Program-made: the position numbers and the translations under genes
Shown: positions 7,525 through 19,048 of the stretch, in pieces
How the letters are laid out: each line of letters begins with the position of its first letter
How positions within the stretch are numbered: the first letter of the stretch is position 1
Assembly: GCA_004431415.1 (NCBI GenBank)
Contig: QPMI01000520.1
Span: 492,025 to 556,024 of the forward strand
DNA: 64,000 nt
Direction of reading: 5' to 3'
DNA from: Cyanophora paradoxa
Lineage: Eukaryota; Glaucocystophyceae; Cyanophorales; Cyanophoraceae
The notes under the pieces: generated by a model
What the model was told of the DNA's origin: nothing
Databases searched by the model: none
Seen by the model: only the letters and a program-made list of their open reading frames with translations

Positions 7525-8483
7525 CAAAATTTACCCAATTTCTTTGCAAATTTTGGGCGGCGCTTTTCTTGGTATGCCAGCAATAGATTGGGGTCTTTAA
7601 GTAGGTCGGCTTCTATTATTCTTTTGGTGGATCGCTTTAAAGTGGCGACGTTTCCACTCACAGGTTTCGTAATATCGGTGGTTTGGGGTTGGTCGCCATT
7701 TACCGCGCCCGACGTCGGTTTTACCGGCTGTTTACCAGCGGTCTTTATGTCGTCCGCCGCTTTTTTAAAGAAGCGCTTGAATTTATATTCGTCGGGCACC
7801 GGATCAGCCTTGCCAACAGAGAATTCCAGGCTATATTTCGCATTGTTTACCACGATCACCTGATAGCTGTGACTGTATTCGGTCATCACCTTCTCGAACC
7901 ACCGCTTTTCGTATGGATTAAACTCGTCCTCGGCGCTCTCCATCTCCTTTCTATTCGGCAATGAGAACAGGAATATATATTCGGCGTTTACTCTGAGTGT
8001 CGGCGAGATCTTCGTGAGTTTCTGTGACAGAATCCAGACGCTCACAAACAGATGGCGTCCAGCAGTGAAAAGACGATTTAATATAGGCTCACCCTTTCCT
8101 GACATCGATAGACTCGGATTATCAATAAAATCGTCCAGCACAATTAACAGGTTACCGACTTTCTCATTTTTCTTGATCCTCTCCTTGCGTTTCTCTATTA
8201 TATTGTCGATCAGCTTATGGTCGAAATCCTCATACAGATACGATGTGACATTATCATATTGATGATTCCAGATCGTGGAGGCGAATATCATCACCGAATC
8301 TATCTTGTCCTCGTTGTGGTAAAGCAGGTATTTCAAAAACACTGACTTCCCAGTTGCTGTTTTGCCCACAAAAACGGCGCGATTCGGAAATTCCAGGCTT
8401 CCCGGGTCAAACTCACTCAGATCTTGTATATCCATTTCCCTTATAAGAAACATATAAAAATTACGAAACGCGACAGCCCTCAT
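7524..8483 (-). CDS. A32-like (FtsK/HerA superfamily) genome-packaging ATPase, up to 319 aa
   Basis: Walker A is VGKTATGKS (39-47), Walker B NLLIVLDDF (111-119), and a later RHLFVSVWILSQ block (143-154) carries the polar residue typical of this family; PTLRVNAEYIFLF follows. This is the packaging ATPase that drives DNA into double-jelly-roll capsids of Polinton-like viruses, virophages and giant viruses. The first ATG (8483) lies 4 bp after the capsid gene stop. The Met at 8435 (MDIQDLSEF) is more likely, because a TATAAG/TTTCTTATAAGG stretch lies just before it. After about residue 240 the tail is Lys/Pro/Thr-rich and variable. Adjacency to the capsid gene is a conserved arrangement. Confidence 0.9.
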   Translation of the reverse strand: MRAVAFRNFYMFLIREMDIQDLSEFDPGSLEFPNRAVFVGKTATGKSVFLKYLLYHNEDKIDSVMIFASTIWNHQYDNVTSYLYEDFDHKLIDNIIEKRKERIKKNEKVGNLLIVLDDFIDNPSLSMSGKGEPILNRLFTAGRHLFVSVWILSQKLTKISPTLRVNAEYIFLFSLPNRKEMESAEDEFNPYEKRWFEKVMTEYSHSYQVIVVNNAKYSLEFSVGKADPVPDEYKFKRFFKKAADDIKTAGKQPVKPTSGAVNGDQPQTTDITKPVSGNVATLKRSTKRIIEADLLKDPNLLLAYQEKRRPKFAKKLGKF

Positions 8484-8486
8484 TCC

Positions 8487-9935
8487 TCAGGCGCTAATTC
8501 TACTGAGACCGTTGGCATTCATTACAAGGATATTGTGGCAATAAGCCGAGATCTGAACACCGACCTTTGTCCAGGTGGCGAGGGGTGTGCCATTGGGTGT
8601 GAGGATTAGGAAGCTCGACGCTGATTGCGTTAGATCGACGTAGCCAGTCGCCTTCTCACCTTTGAGCGCCGCTTTACCATCGAGAGCAAAGCAGAAGCCA
8701 GTGTAAATGGGGCGCTTGTTGCTATCGATCCAGTTAGTCATCTTGAATTTATCGGCGAGCTCCATAGCCGCAGATTGCAGCGGGACACCAGTGTTAGAAT
8801 ATAGGTAATTGTTGTTATTCAGAACTTGCATCACGACATTATCATCGAAGGCAAGGGTGCGGACAGTAGAGTGCCCTCCTTTATTATCGCCGAGTGTGTT
8901 TTCGTCGCGAACCTTGACAACAAGTGCATAAACAAGTCCCGAAATTTGAGATAGTGACAGGCGGAGACCAGAGCCGAGAGCAAGACCGGTATAATCCGCA
9001 AACTGAATATCAGTGTAGGGGATGGCGATGCCAGAGGTCTTAACACGAGTAATGATTTCGCCCATCGTTTCCTCATCGATGTTAACAGCATCCATAATAA
9101 TACGAGGGGTCGTCATTTCCAGATTCGCAAGAGCAGGTGTAGGTGTGAGAGCCGCACTATCGAAAATCGCAGTGGCATTAGGGTGAGCTAAGGTCTTAAT
9201 ATTTCCGAAAGCAGCCGCAACAGCAAGCGTCGTCTCGCCATCAGTAGAATTGGCAGCAGTAATTGCAGTCGTGTTATTCTGAGCGTAAACGCCAGGAACC
9301 GCCGCAGTTTCGAGCAGCGCAGGGGTTTGGAAATATACTTCGACCGCGATTTCGGATGGGAGCGCACCGATGGGCACGCCAGCATCGAGGAAGCTCGGAA
9401 TTCGCATGGTAAAAATGCCGCCAGCTTGGTTGCCGCCCTCTACCTTCGGTCCGAGATGCAGCCCATGCTTGCGCTTCTTTTGGTCGAATTCAGCCGGAGT
9501 GTTAGCGAGGAAAGCGTAATCTACCAGGCGCTCAGCCGGAATAATTTGCTCATACGACCCGTATTTAATGCTGACTCGCTGAACAAACGAGCCAGGAAGC
9601 CCGCGGACGAATCCAGTATTGAATAGATCAGCCGAGCAGTCAGCAGAGGTCTTGGCGATGGCAGTCAGCGCCTTCGCCGACGGGATGGTAACTTGGAGGC
9701 TAATACCATTGCACCAATTGTAGCGAGGGAGATAGAAGACCACACGAGTGGTAGCACCAGTAGAGGAGAACAGATTGCCGGGATCCGCAATTGGGAGCAC
9801 CTCAACACGAGAAGGCTTGAATTGTTTATCAACGCCCACAATAAATCCGCGATCCAAAAGCATGCTCTTGTAATCCTCCGGGGTTTCGAGGACGGATTTG
9901 AGCGTGAGGCGGCTAAGCGAGGTCGTGGGATCCAT
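8487..9935 (-). CDS. Putative double-jelly-roll major capsid protein, 482 aa
   Basis: The frame is intact, starting MDPTTSLSRLTLKS. Composition is typical of a capsid protein: rich in Ala, Thr, Asn and Gly, with alternating hydrophobic residues throughout, for example TTRVVFYLPRYNWCNGISL near residue 70. No transmembrane segment or enzyme motif is seen. Length fits double-jelly-roll capsids of Polinton-like viruses (usually about 450-600 aa). The main evidence is context: directly upstream of the A32-like ATPase on the same strand and next to minor-capsid-like genes. It has the clearest promoter motif of the element. The fold is inferred, since capsid proteins of these groups are poorly conserved; structure prediction would decide. 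Confidence 0.75.
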   Translation of the reverse strand: MDPTTSLSRLTLKSVLETPEDYKSMLLDRGFIVGVDKQFKPSRVEVLPIADPGNLFSSTGATTRVVFYLPRYNWCNGISLQVTIPSAKALTAIAKTSADCSADLFNTGFVRGLPGSFVQRVSIKYGSYEQIIPAERLVDYAFLANTPAEFDQKKRKHGLHLGPKVEGGNQAGGIFTMRIPSFLDAGVPIGALPSEIAVEVYFQTPALLETAAVPGVYAQNNTTAITAANSTDGETTLAVAAAFGNIKTLAHPNATAIFDSAALTPTPALANLEMTTPRIIMDAVNIDEETMGEIITRVKTSGIAIPYTDIQFADYTGLALGSGLRLSLSQISGLVYALVVKVRDENTLGDNKGGHSTVRTLAFDDNVVMQVLNNNNYLYSNTGVPLQSAAMELADKFKMTNWIDSNKRPIYTGFCFALDGKAALKGEKATGYVDLTQSASSFLILTPNGTPLATWTKVGVQISAYCHNILVMNANGLSRISA

Positions 9936-9953
9936 ATTTCGTTTTTATCTTCC

Positions 9954-9968
9954 GCTGAGAAATTTATT
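9954..9968 (-). promoter_or_regulatory. AAATTTCTCAGC promoter-like motif of the capsid gene
   Basis: On the minus strand AATAAATTTCTCAGC is followed by GGAAGATAAAAACGAAAT and the ATG at 9935. It is the best example of the shared motif and lies directly after the upstream gene's stop codon. Confidence 0.6.
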
Positions 9969-11247
9969 TTAGAAGAACGGATTATTTTTTACAGCCACCC
10001 CGCTCAACGCATTCGTTAAATTGCCGCAATGCGGGTAGTCCTCATATAGCATTTTCGCGAATCCCTTATTAACAATGCGCTGTAAATCGTCGTCGGGCTC
10101 ATCCACTCCCATAGTAATTTCCAAAATGAATGTGTGCTCGCAGCTTCCGAGGAAATACCTATAACCGCTCTCCGTGAGAATTTGAACGGTTAAACTATCA
10201 AAGGAGAGGCGGGTGTTAAAGTATTTCGTGAAAGCATCCGCCCCATAATTAATTAGCTCAGCATCGCATAGGCTGTGCCTTTCGAAATCGGGATCTTAGC
10301 GAGGAATCCATTAGTAGCCTCGGTGCATGTCGTAAAAAGCGAGCAGTCCGGCTCTGTGATCTTTAAAACTATTGCATTATCCGGTGTATAATCGGGGCAG
10401 TGCCTCCGGCTATGCCTAAGACCAGAGCCGTCGAATTATAATTGCGGAATGCATCACCAGCTGAGTAAACGACACCGCTCCCAGCGAAGGCTGTGTAGCC
10501 CGATCCGTTGTATTGATCTATCATTATATTCTCTCTGATCGATGTAAACCCGAGAAGAGTCATCGTGCGATAGGCGAGCACCTTTCTTTCATTCGCAGTA
10601 GACCCAGTGGCATTACTCGGACCATATTTCGTGAAAGCTATGTAGACATAATCACTCGAATAAAAGCATATAGCATTTAATGTGCTCTCAAAACGACATC
10701 TCACCACCGGGTAAAAGGTTCCTCCTGTCGATGCGTAGCTTGGATTAATTTTTGTGTCGATCATATCCTTGATGTAGTTGCCAGTTCCATTTTTCGTTAA
10801 GATGTTATCGATTGCAGTGGCAAGGTCGGTTCCAGTCGAGTATGTGCCCGGAGGGATCGTAATTGCTACGTCTCTGTATCGGGTATATCTTCTGAAAGTG
10901 TTTAGGTAATCAGGCGGTATATAGTTGCCTTGGTCGCCAGCATCTATGGCTTTGTAAGCGTCATATATTGCAGTTGCTGTGTATCTCTATTTCCAGTGGC
11001 ACCATTGAGCTGTCCACTCGAAAATCGGTAAGGAAATGATATGAAAATCGTATTAGCATCATCGGCTTTCGTTCCCCGATTCAGTATAGAATTGAGGGCT
11101 TGGAACCGTCGGAATCGTGTTGGAAAATTCGATCTGTCGCACAGCGATGCTCTTCACATTGTGGTATTGCTTTGGAAGGGTCACCTTATAGGAATGAGCC
11201 GAGCCCTCTGATCGATCACGGCTACTGATGCTGAGATACTCGCGCAT
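9969..11247 (-). pseudogene. Frameshifted minor-capsid/penton-like gene 1
   Basis: From the ATG complementary to 11245-11247 the product starts MREYLSISSRDRSEG and has NVKSIAVRQIEFSNT, an N-terminal pattern shared with the divergent gene at 11275. The frame stops at 11059, but coding-like sequence continues in other frames to TAA at 9969-9971. Breaks by eye are near 11,058, 10,990, 10,380 and 10,270. The last segment contains EHTFILEITMG, matching the HSFILEVLSG end of its paralogue. The restored length would be about 425 residues. Proteins of this pattern are structural in many eukaryotic DNA viruses. Frameshifts could be decay or sequencing error; the intact neighbouring genes favour decay. 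Confidence 0.65.
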
Positions 11248-11274
11248 TTTATTCTTTATTAATAGGAAATAAAA
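11248..11274. promoter_or_regulatory. 27-bp shared divergent promoter between the two penton-like genes
   Basis: Only 27 AT-rich bases separate the two start codons. The stretch is nearly self-complementary around TTATTAATAG, so the same short site may serve both strands. Confidence 0.4.
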
Positions 11275-12234
11275 ATGATTCGGAAGCCAGTTAACGATTT
11301 CTATAATGGCAAGTTTACGAGGGTCAATGTTAATATCGATTCTATTGAGCGCAGTGCAGGGCACCCGGGAGAATATACAGTAAAGCTTTCTCAGCGACTT
11401 CTGAACGTAAAAGGGGTGCGCATTGCGAGCGCCGAGCTCCCAAACACGATTTATGCTGTCACCGATAATTCCAGAGGCGTGACCATACAGGGAATGACAA
11501 CAGCATCACCTTTTCCCCTTTCCCTGAATAGGAACTACACCCAGCGATTTGGGGATATGGTAATAAGAACTTAGGCTATTCGGGCGGTTTTATGATTTAA
11601 CCCTCTAAAGAAAGCGTCACAGTCTACTACAAGTGGCTCTATAATCCAGCGACTATGAAAATTACGTTTTATTCGAGCATTCCCTCACACTGAGCTGTGC
11701 ACATGACGACTTCGCAAGGTTCCATGGAATGATCAAAGGGGATATTATCAAACAATTCCAGTTGGTGAGGGTTCAGAGCATCTCACGGTAGACTATTTAC
11801 CCCTCACACCCAGCAATCCAAAATACTCATTTCTACAAGCCTATGAGGGCAAAACAAAATACCCCGCCGGAATATCTGTGCTTCCATTCCCTCTCGAACA
11901 TGCAGTGACCTTCCCAAATGCGATTAATCTAAATCCGACCCCCTATGTTTACCTACAAATTAAAGAGTTTACTCCCTTTTACGACAGTATATGGTAGCAG
12001 CAAAGACAGATGAGGGCGGAAATGCAACCTCGCTAAGATCCACTAACCAGCCCCTTGGGATCGTTTGTTTACTACCTGACATTCCGCAGAATCGATACTG
12101 TGGAGTTCTTTAATTCCCACGATCAGGCTTATGATATAGACACCCTCACAATTAAATGGCTCGATGCCTACAATAATGTAGTCGACTTTAATGGCGTTAA
12201 TCACAGCTTTATATTAGAGGTGCTATCGGGTTAA
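11275..12234 (+). pseudogene. Frameshifted minor-capsid/penton-like gene 2
   Basis: The product starts MIRKPVNDFYNGKF and carries VNIDSIERSAG, GEYTVKL and ELPNT, the same N-terminal pattern as the divergent gene 1. The first frame ends at 11,574. Coding-like pieces follow in other frames (LQAYEGKTKYPAGISVLP near 11,840; EFFNSHDQAYDIDTLTIKW near 12,110) up to TAA at 12,232-12,234, preceded by HSFILEVLSG. At least four frame changes are needed. The restored length would be about 320 residues. The gene is a paralogue of gene 1, probably a capsid vertex or minor capsid protein; that role is inferred from the pattern and neighbours. Confidence 0.6.
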
Positions 12235-12252
12235 AATAATCTTATATTACAA

Positions 12253-15200
12253 ATGAGTATCACGAATCTCCCCTTTATCACTCGGGAAACCTTGTATTTG
12301 GATGACGGTTTCGAGCTCAGCAGTAACATTACCGCTTCCAATGTGACCATATCTTCGAACCTTGTGGTAAAAGACTTTCTATTAAATCAGAGCAACCTTG
12401 AATATATTGATATCACCAGCAATCTCCCTTTTACCTATGGCACTGATAACTCAGCCCTCGTTATCTATCATGGGGGCTCACCTGTTGCATTCTTTGGCAG
12501 CAATTTCCCCACTGTGCGAACCTTCCAGCACGAAATCAATAAAGCCCGCCCCATCCCACTGACAGCTGTCGTCGAATGGGATCCTGTTGAATATTCGCAG
12601 AGCATCACAAGCAATATCACCCTCACTCGACCGCATTTAATTGATGTCATGGGGGTCGACCTTGTAAAGGAGTTTTATAGTGAGCGATTCACCAGAAATG
12701 AGCGAGATGCAGCCCAGGATCTCGAAATCTCGGGTTTATCAATTGCTACCGCAGCAAACACGGCAGGGCTCGCTGTTTTAACAGGGCTATCACCATCACT
12801 GATGCGATCATGTATTTATCCCGCGATTTGGTGCCTTTGCTCGATCATCAGTTTAATCTCGGGCAATCTAACACTGATGCTGTTAAGAAATGGCTCAATG
12901 TGTATGCCTATGATGGGTGGTTTGATGACTTGCACACGACTAACCTTTATAGCACGACCTCAAAAACAAGTAACATAATCTTGCCTTTCAATCACTCAGT
13001 CCGACCCAGTGATTTACCCACTGATGAGAGAGCTCTGATCAGCTATAACGACTTTAACAGCAATCTTTCCCGCTCAGTTTCGCGGACTGAGACCTACACT
13101 GTCGAGGGATACCCTCAGCAGCTCGCAAATGGGGTCTTTGTCGCTTATGTAGGCAAACCTACATATACATTCACTTGGGATCAGTTGGGTGTCACAGGTT
13201 TCGAGACGACTATACCCACTGTTTCATTGGTGGATCACACTACTTATTATAATCCTATCTATAACAATAATGAATCGAATAAAGCATTTATCCAAAATGT
13301 CACCTCCACAGGGTTTCAGGTTTCGTTTGTCATTAACGAGACATACAATTTACTTATCATCCGAAACAACTCATTGAGTTCCGAAGCTACTATTAGTTTC
13401 ACTCTTAACATCAATTACATTAGCCCTGTATTCGATAGCAAACCCAGAGTAAAGGTTTACCGAGATTTACAAGGTAGCAATATCGTGCCCTTCTCACAGA
13501 ATTTCGATCTTGGGGCGAATTCTTTAAGGTGGAACACAGTTTACTCTTTGAGTGCAAACACCTGTAATATTGTGGTCGCAGGATCATCGGCTACTATTGG
13601 AGAATGACCGCCCCTTTTAGAAAGGAGTTTCTCAGAGAACTGTATATAACAAGTCTGATTTACCAGATGCTATTTCGTTGGTGCTCTCCCCAACTCCCAG
13701 CATCTCATACACAATGTGAAAGACACAGTAATGTAGTGCGGAGTGGAAGCAAAGTATTCCAGGCATCCGAGATATCAGCAACAACATATAGATATCTTGC
13801 AGGGTTCCAGCGAATTTTAATTTCACATTTGAGACACCATTTGTTTCCCCTCCTACTATTGAAATAACAGACACGAATTTGTATGTGTCAATGATGGGTC
13901 AGCTACTCACTTCAAAATGCACCAGCCGGCTACTCCCCATTTGTTGCAACTAACATAACAACCACCGGCTTTACACTTGTAGGAAATGCAACAGTGACAT
14001 ATGCTCTGACATCATACCTGTTGGGTTGTATTTTTCGAAATTTAATCTCTCTGTTATCCCAGCAGTGTCCCTTGCTCCTCCCTTTACTATCAGTTGGAAG
14101 GCAACAGGAACTATTCCGCGATTTGACCCCGAAGATCGATTAAAATAAGGTATCCTCTCGATGTTACAGACATTCACACTACGAGATCAATGGGCAGAAT
14201 TTCGTGTTTAATGGAACCAATGCGACTTTGATCGATAATAGAGTCACAAATAATTACTTTTTCGATTCTCGATATATTAATACTTGCAACATTGTCATAC
14301 AGAAAACGTTTGAGATCGCAGTAAGACCTTAACAGTCACCTTGCCCACTCACTCGAATGTCTCAGATGGATTTCACTATTATCTTTTCAATCGTAATTAC
14401 ACCTCATATATTCCATATCCTTCTGAGACTGTCAACATGAGCTATCCCAGAGTCACCCTAACATCGACCAATGCTGACTTCTTTGGATCCACGGACTTTA
14501 TGACCTTCTTTGCTTTCACATCGTCCACAGATGGTCTCTTAGTTTATTACACTTTCAGATATGATGCTGTTTGGACTCAGCTTGACAGCCACCCAAATAC
14601 AGATGTAATCGAAGTGGGCGATAAGAAATATATTAAAACCGCTTCCCCATGGGTGTGCACTGTCCGGCTCGATGATAGATACACTCCCAACCTAAATAGC
14701 ATCGGAATGCACTCGACTTGCAATATTTATGTGCAAGGTGCAATTTCGGCTACCAAATATTTCGAGGGTGGAAACTGTGATGCAGCCCACAGGTTACTAT
14801 CGAGAAATGGATTCTTTGAGTCATTCAGTGGGACGCTCTACCTCCTTTATTAGGGACACAGTCTATGATACACATGCAATATTTGGGTGTGCGATCTGTG
14901 AGCAATCCGCCTGTAACAAGGAATTATATAAATATCTGTCAGATACCTATGGTGCAATCTCAGGATCCTCCACAGGAAATCCAGCGACGGCTCCCATCGT
15001 GTTTGCAAATGCATACACAGCGCCGACATCATTAGCAGGGTCGACAGAGCCGCCACCAAACGATCCCAATCCGAACCAGCCTAACCCAGATCCCGATTCA
15101 AAAGATCCCCCTACAACTGATCCAGATCCAAACACACCACCTAATAATCCCACAAATCCTACTAATCCAGTCGGAGCACCGGGAACTGATCCAGGAACGT

Positions 15201-15562
15201 TAGTGCTTATGATTCTCTTGCCTATTCTTGGTGCTCTTGGGCTTGTGCTTGCATACAAATTCCGAGCTTTGTGTTGTGCTTGCTTAGATAGAACCATTGC
15301 AGGAGCAGGTAATAAATACTCAACACCAGAGCTTAATGTGACCCAAACAGCCGAAGGAGATGTGGGCTTAGAGGTGAGATCAGCCGAGGGGCATGGTCTT
15401 AGTGTTGTGAGGACTGACCGACCACCAGCAAATAGGGCAGCACCCAAAAAATCACGAGCACAAGAATTGGCAGAGCAAACGATGAACAATGATAGAGACT
15501 TTATGGCGGAAATGGCACAGCGAGAAGGGAGAATATATGAACATGTTCCAAACGTTATGTAA
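12253..15562 (+). pseudogene. Frameshifted fibre-like gene with Pro-rich stalk and C-terminal membrane anchor
   Basis: It starts MSITNLPFITRETLYL, followed by SN-rich repeats (ASNVTISSNLVV) like tail-fibre shafts. A frame change near 12,790 leads into the frame ending at 13,607, which contains LGANSLRWNTVYSLSANTC, a pattern common in phage fibre proteins. Further breaks lie between 13,610 and 14,340 and near 14,775. The last frame holds a Pro/Asn/Asp-rich stalk (about 15,040-15,180), a hydrophobic helix starting LVLMILLPILGALG (about 15,200-15,265), a CCACL cysteine cluster and a polar tail ending at 15,562. This may be one long protein or a fibre gene plus a separate membrane-protein gene. 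Receptor binding is inferred. Confidence 0.55.
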
Positions 15563-15717
15563 CAACCTTAATTTTTGTAGTATTCCATAATAGAGTATAA
15601 TGACTGAACCCATAGTAGAAACGACAATAAAGAATGCGGTATTGGATAATAATTTTATATAACCCATGCCAATATACCCAGTGAATCCAATGACCTGATA
15701 GTAGATCTAAAAGGTAT

Positions 15718-18700
15718 GTGATGGGAGCTATGGCTTCCAATCTGTGGAATGACATTTTTGGTTACGAGTTTGGTCACATATATGACATAGCAAATGGGAT
15801 TGGCTATGTGGATGCAATGGCAGGAACAGCCTTTCGAAATCTTAATTGCAACTGTGTGGGAGGGTGGATGTTTCAGATCTGTTCAAATGTCGATCCTACT
15901 ATTGATCCAGCTACTGTGACCTTTGATTGCAATCTATTCGCCCCTAAAACCATTTTCTCCATCACTTGCAACCTTGTATGTTCAGATGTGCCCATTGTAG
16001 CACCTGTAATAGGTGCATCAAATATGTATATCCAAAGAAATCCGGTCGTGCATACAGGAGCTGAATTTATATTGGGCGACAACACCCCAATTAGTCGAAT
16101 CGAACTACCCAATTCTCACAAGCATTTGTGGGAACATATCACCAATGCCCCATTTACCTATCCGCCCAGTTCTCACGAGCATTTGTGGGAGCATATCACC
16201 AATCGACCATTAACCTTCCCACCTGATCCACACACTCATGATTATTTGTCTCTCAAAGGTGGTGTTATTTCATCTAATCTTACAATTTCATCAAACCTTA
16301 CAGTTACAAGTAACATTTATGCCAGTAACATTTATGCCAGTAACATTTATGGCAGTAACCTATGGGCAAGTAATATTAATGGAAGTAATGTAATAGTCGA
16401 TTATCTCACTGTGAAGATTGAAGCAAACCTACCAAATCATCCGACATCGAATGTTGTTTTAGATTGGTTAGCAAAGCAAAAACACACAAAAGCAGATATT
16501 ACAGATTTTGCACACACTCACACAAAAGATCAAATAACAGATTTCGCCCACACTCATTTATGGGAGCATATCACGAATCCGCCATCGACCTTCCCACCTG
16601 GAAAACACACATGATTACTCAGAGATAACTAATAGTAACCACAGGCACCCATGGGAGGAAATAGATGAGAACCACGTTTTGCATCGACAGGTGATTTAGT
16701 AAATGGTGACGATTTTATGGGTTAGTTTCTATCAGAGTGACACCATTCCTGAAAGATTACATTAAGTGAATACTATTTACACCGAAAAGGAATTGAAGCA
16801 GGCACACAATGGAGGAGAGCTATATGTTAAACAACCCACAAGAACAACATTAGTAGCAGCTGGTGGCGATGCATTAATAGACACCAACAGTATATTTTTA
16901 ACAAGTTATATAATGCGGATATCCAGTTACAGCAGGTTTACCACGCTTCATCTGATCAGCAACTTATGATGACAAGACGCCATTTACAAGTGAATGTAAC
17001 AGATGTAAGCGCAACGATGGTTCACGTCCGAAAATTATATTTAGTCGCTCGAAATTCAATTACATCCACTTGTGGGACAACCATACGATGATCACGGAAA
17101 ATGCGAGATGGCGTGGATTAAAACAACAACAGGTGGCGCCTTAGAAGTCAATCAGAGAATGGCGGCTAAAAACTTACACAATACAACCCTTTCAGGTGTG
17201 GTAACAGATGATTACCTCGAAAGTAAAAACTATGTAGACGATACAGAACTTGCAGCAATTCTTGAAGATTATGTACAGATACAGAATTAACGTCGGCTCT
17301 TGGGATTATTTACCCTTACAGGCGGGACTCTCACAGGTGATGTGCATGCTCCGAATTTCTATGTGGACACTCCAAATGATCAAACATTTCCTGTTGTCCA
17401 CCTTGGTGCTGAATATGTTTTAGATCCAAACACCCCATTTAGTCGTCTTGAATTACCCAATGTTCACAAGCATTTTTGGGAGCATATTGTCAATCCCCCA
17501 TCGACCTATCCACCTGATTCACACGATCATGATTATTTACCACTAACAGGTGGAACAATTGCAGGTGATGTGCATGCTTCTAATTTCTTTGTTACTACTC
17601 CGAATGATCAAACATTTCCTGTTGTCCACCTTGGTGCTGAATATGTATTAGATCCAAACACTCCAATTAGTCGCATTGAATTACCCAATGTTCACAATGT
17701 TCGACCATTAACCTTCCCACCTGATCCACACACTCACACAAAGTCAGAGATTACAGATTTTTCACACACTCACACAAAGTCAGAAATAACAGATTTTGCC
17801 CATACCCACACAAAGTCTCAAATTACAGACTTCCCGACATTTGCGACTGTGGCAACAACTGGAAACTATGATGATCTGATAAATACACCAACATACACTT
17901 CACCAACTGATTTTGACGCTACAAGTGGTATTTCCACAGACCGCACAGGAGATTGGAGAGATTATTTTGGGCAACCACTTGTAGGTGACACAAGCACTTG
18001 GGCAAACACATGGATTGATGGTGATGATGATTGTAGTAGCTGTAAGATGTATTGGACTGTTCCAACAGACATGAAATCATGTTATATCTATTATACGTGT
18101 CAGTATGACAGTAGATACTTTGATGTTGTTGGAATTGAACCATCAAACAATACTTATACTCGTTTACGAGTAAATGCCTATGCTCCTGGAATTAATCCTG
18201 TAAGAGATTTTAAACAGTTTGTTGCAATAAATTGTGAAGGACTTGTTAAAGTTGGTGTTCATGGACAAATAGGAAGAATTTATCTTCCAGGTCCGATTAC
18301 TGTTGGTTGGAGCAAAAACCCGCTATATCGTCACACAGTGGTTTCCTCCATTGGAATAATATATACGGGAAGCCAACAGCTTCTACGACTGTCGGTCCTC
18401 ACTCTCATTTTAAAGCAGATATCACAGATTTCGCACATAGTCACACAAAGGCAAATATAACAGACTTCGCCCATACTCACACAAAATCGGAAATCACGGA
18501 TTTCCAACCTTAGACCCATTTGTAGCGAACACGATCACAGCAATAATACCATGTATGTGGGATCCGGTCAAATTTACCAACCAGATGCACCACTTTATTT
18601 AGAACAATGGTTTTTCCACAATTCCGCAAATATATACGATAAAACGTTATTATGTCGGGGAAATGCTTACGCAAGAGCATATTATGCAATGGATGAAACA

Positions 18701-19048
18701 GATAATACAAAGATCGCAAAACTTGTTTCAGAACAGCGTGTCAATAAAGACCAGTATATACAAACAGGGAAATTCTCAAAATCTTTGACAATCACAGGTC
18801 CGGGTCATTGGGGATTTCCACAGGTTGTCACATTCCCGAAAGCATTTGCGGAAGCCCCAGAAGTGGTTCTCAATCTGATACAAGGATATAATGGTGGTTC
18901 ATATGTATTGGTATATGGTGTCACAAGTTCCACAACAACAACATTTACTATTCATGCAACAATTTCGGCAAATAGAGAATACAATGAAAGCATTGGACTT
19001 TTCCACTATCAAATGAGTTATATAGCAACAGGGAAGATGGTAGCATAA
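15718..19048 (+). pseudogene. Frameshifted phage-type tail-fibre-like gene with HxH repeats and an H-type-lectin-like tip
   Basis: The first frame (to 16,614) has a hydrophobic, Cys-rich N-terminal part, HLWEHITN units, SN-repeats (SNIYA, about 16,310-16,395) and ITDFAHTH repeats. After breaks between 16,615 and 17,300 the same modules recur (17,300-18,460), with two 228-bp tandem copies, then again near 18,400-18,510. In all about sixteen HxH motifs are visible; in phage fibres such motifs bind metal ions along trimer axes. The last frame (18,551-19,048) contains VVTFPKAFAEAPEVVLNL and STTTTFTIH, the pattern of the H-type lectin domain, as a terminal receptor-binding tip. The stop at 19,046-19,048 overlaps the next promoter motif. 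Fibre type is well supported; the receptor is unknown. Confidence 0.65.
17316..17771 (+). repeat. Two tandem 228-bp units inside the HxH fibre gene
   Basis: Units start at about 17,316 and 17,544 with the same offset of 228 bases throughout (GATGTGCATGCT, then GATCAAACATTTCCTG, then AGATCCAAACAC). Each encodes one shaft module ending in an HxH-containing turn. A more diverged copy lies at about 16,040-16,255. Confidence 0.75.

Noticed and set aside
16309-16395. Non-coding microsatellite
   Set aside because: The 15-base period keeps an open frame in a recognisable fibre protein.
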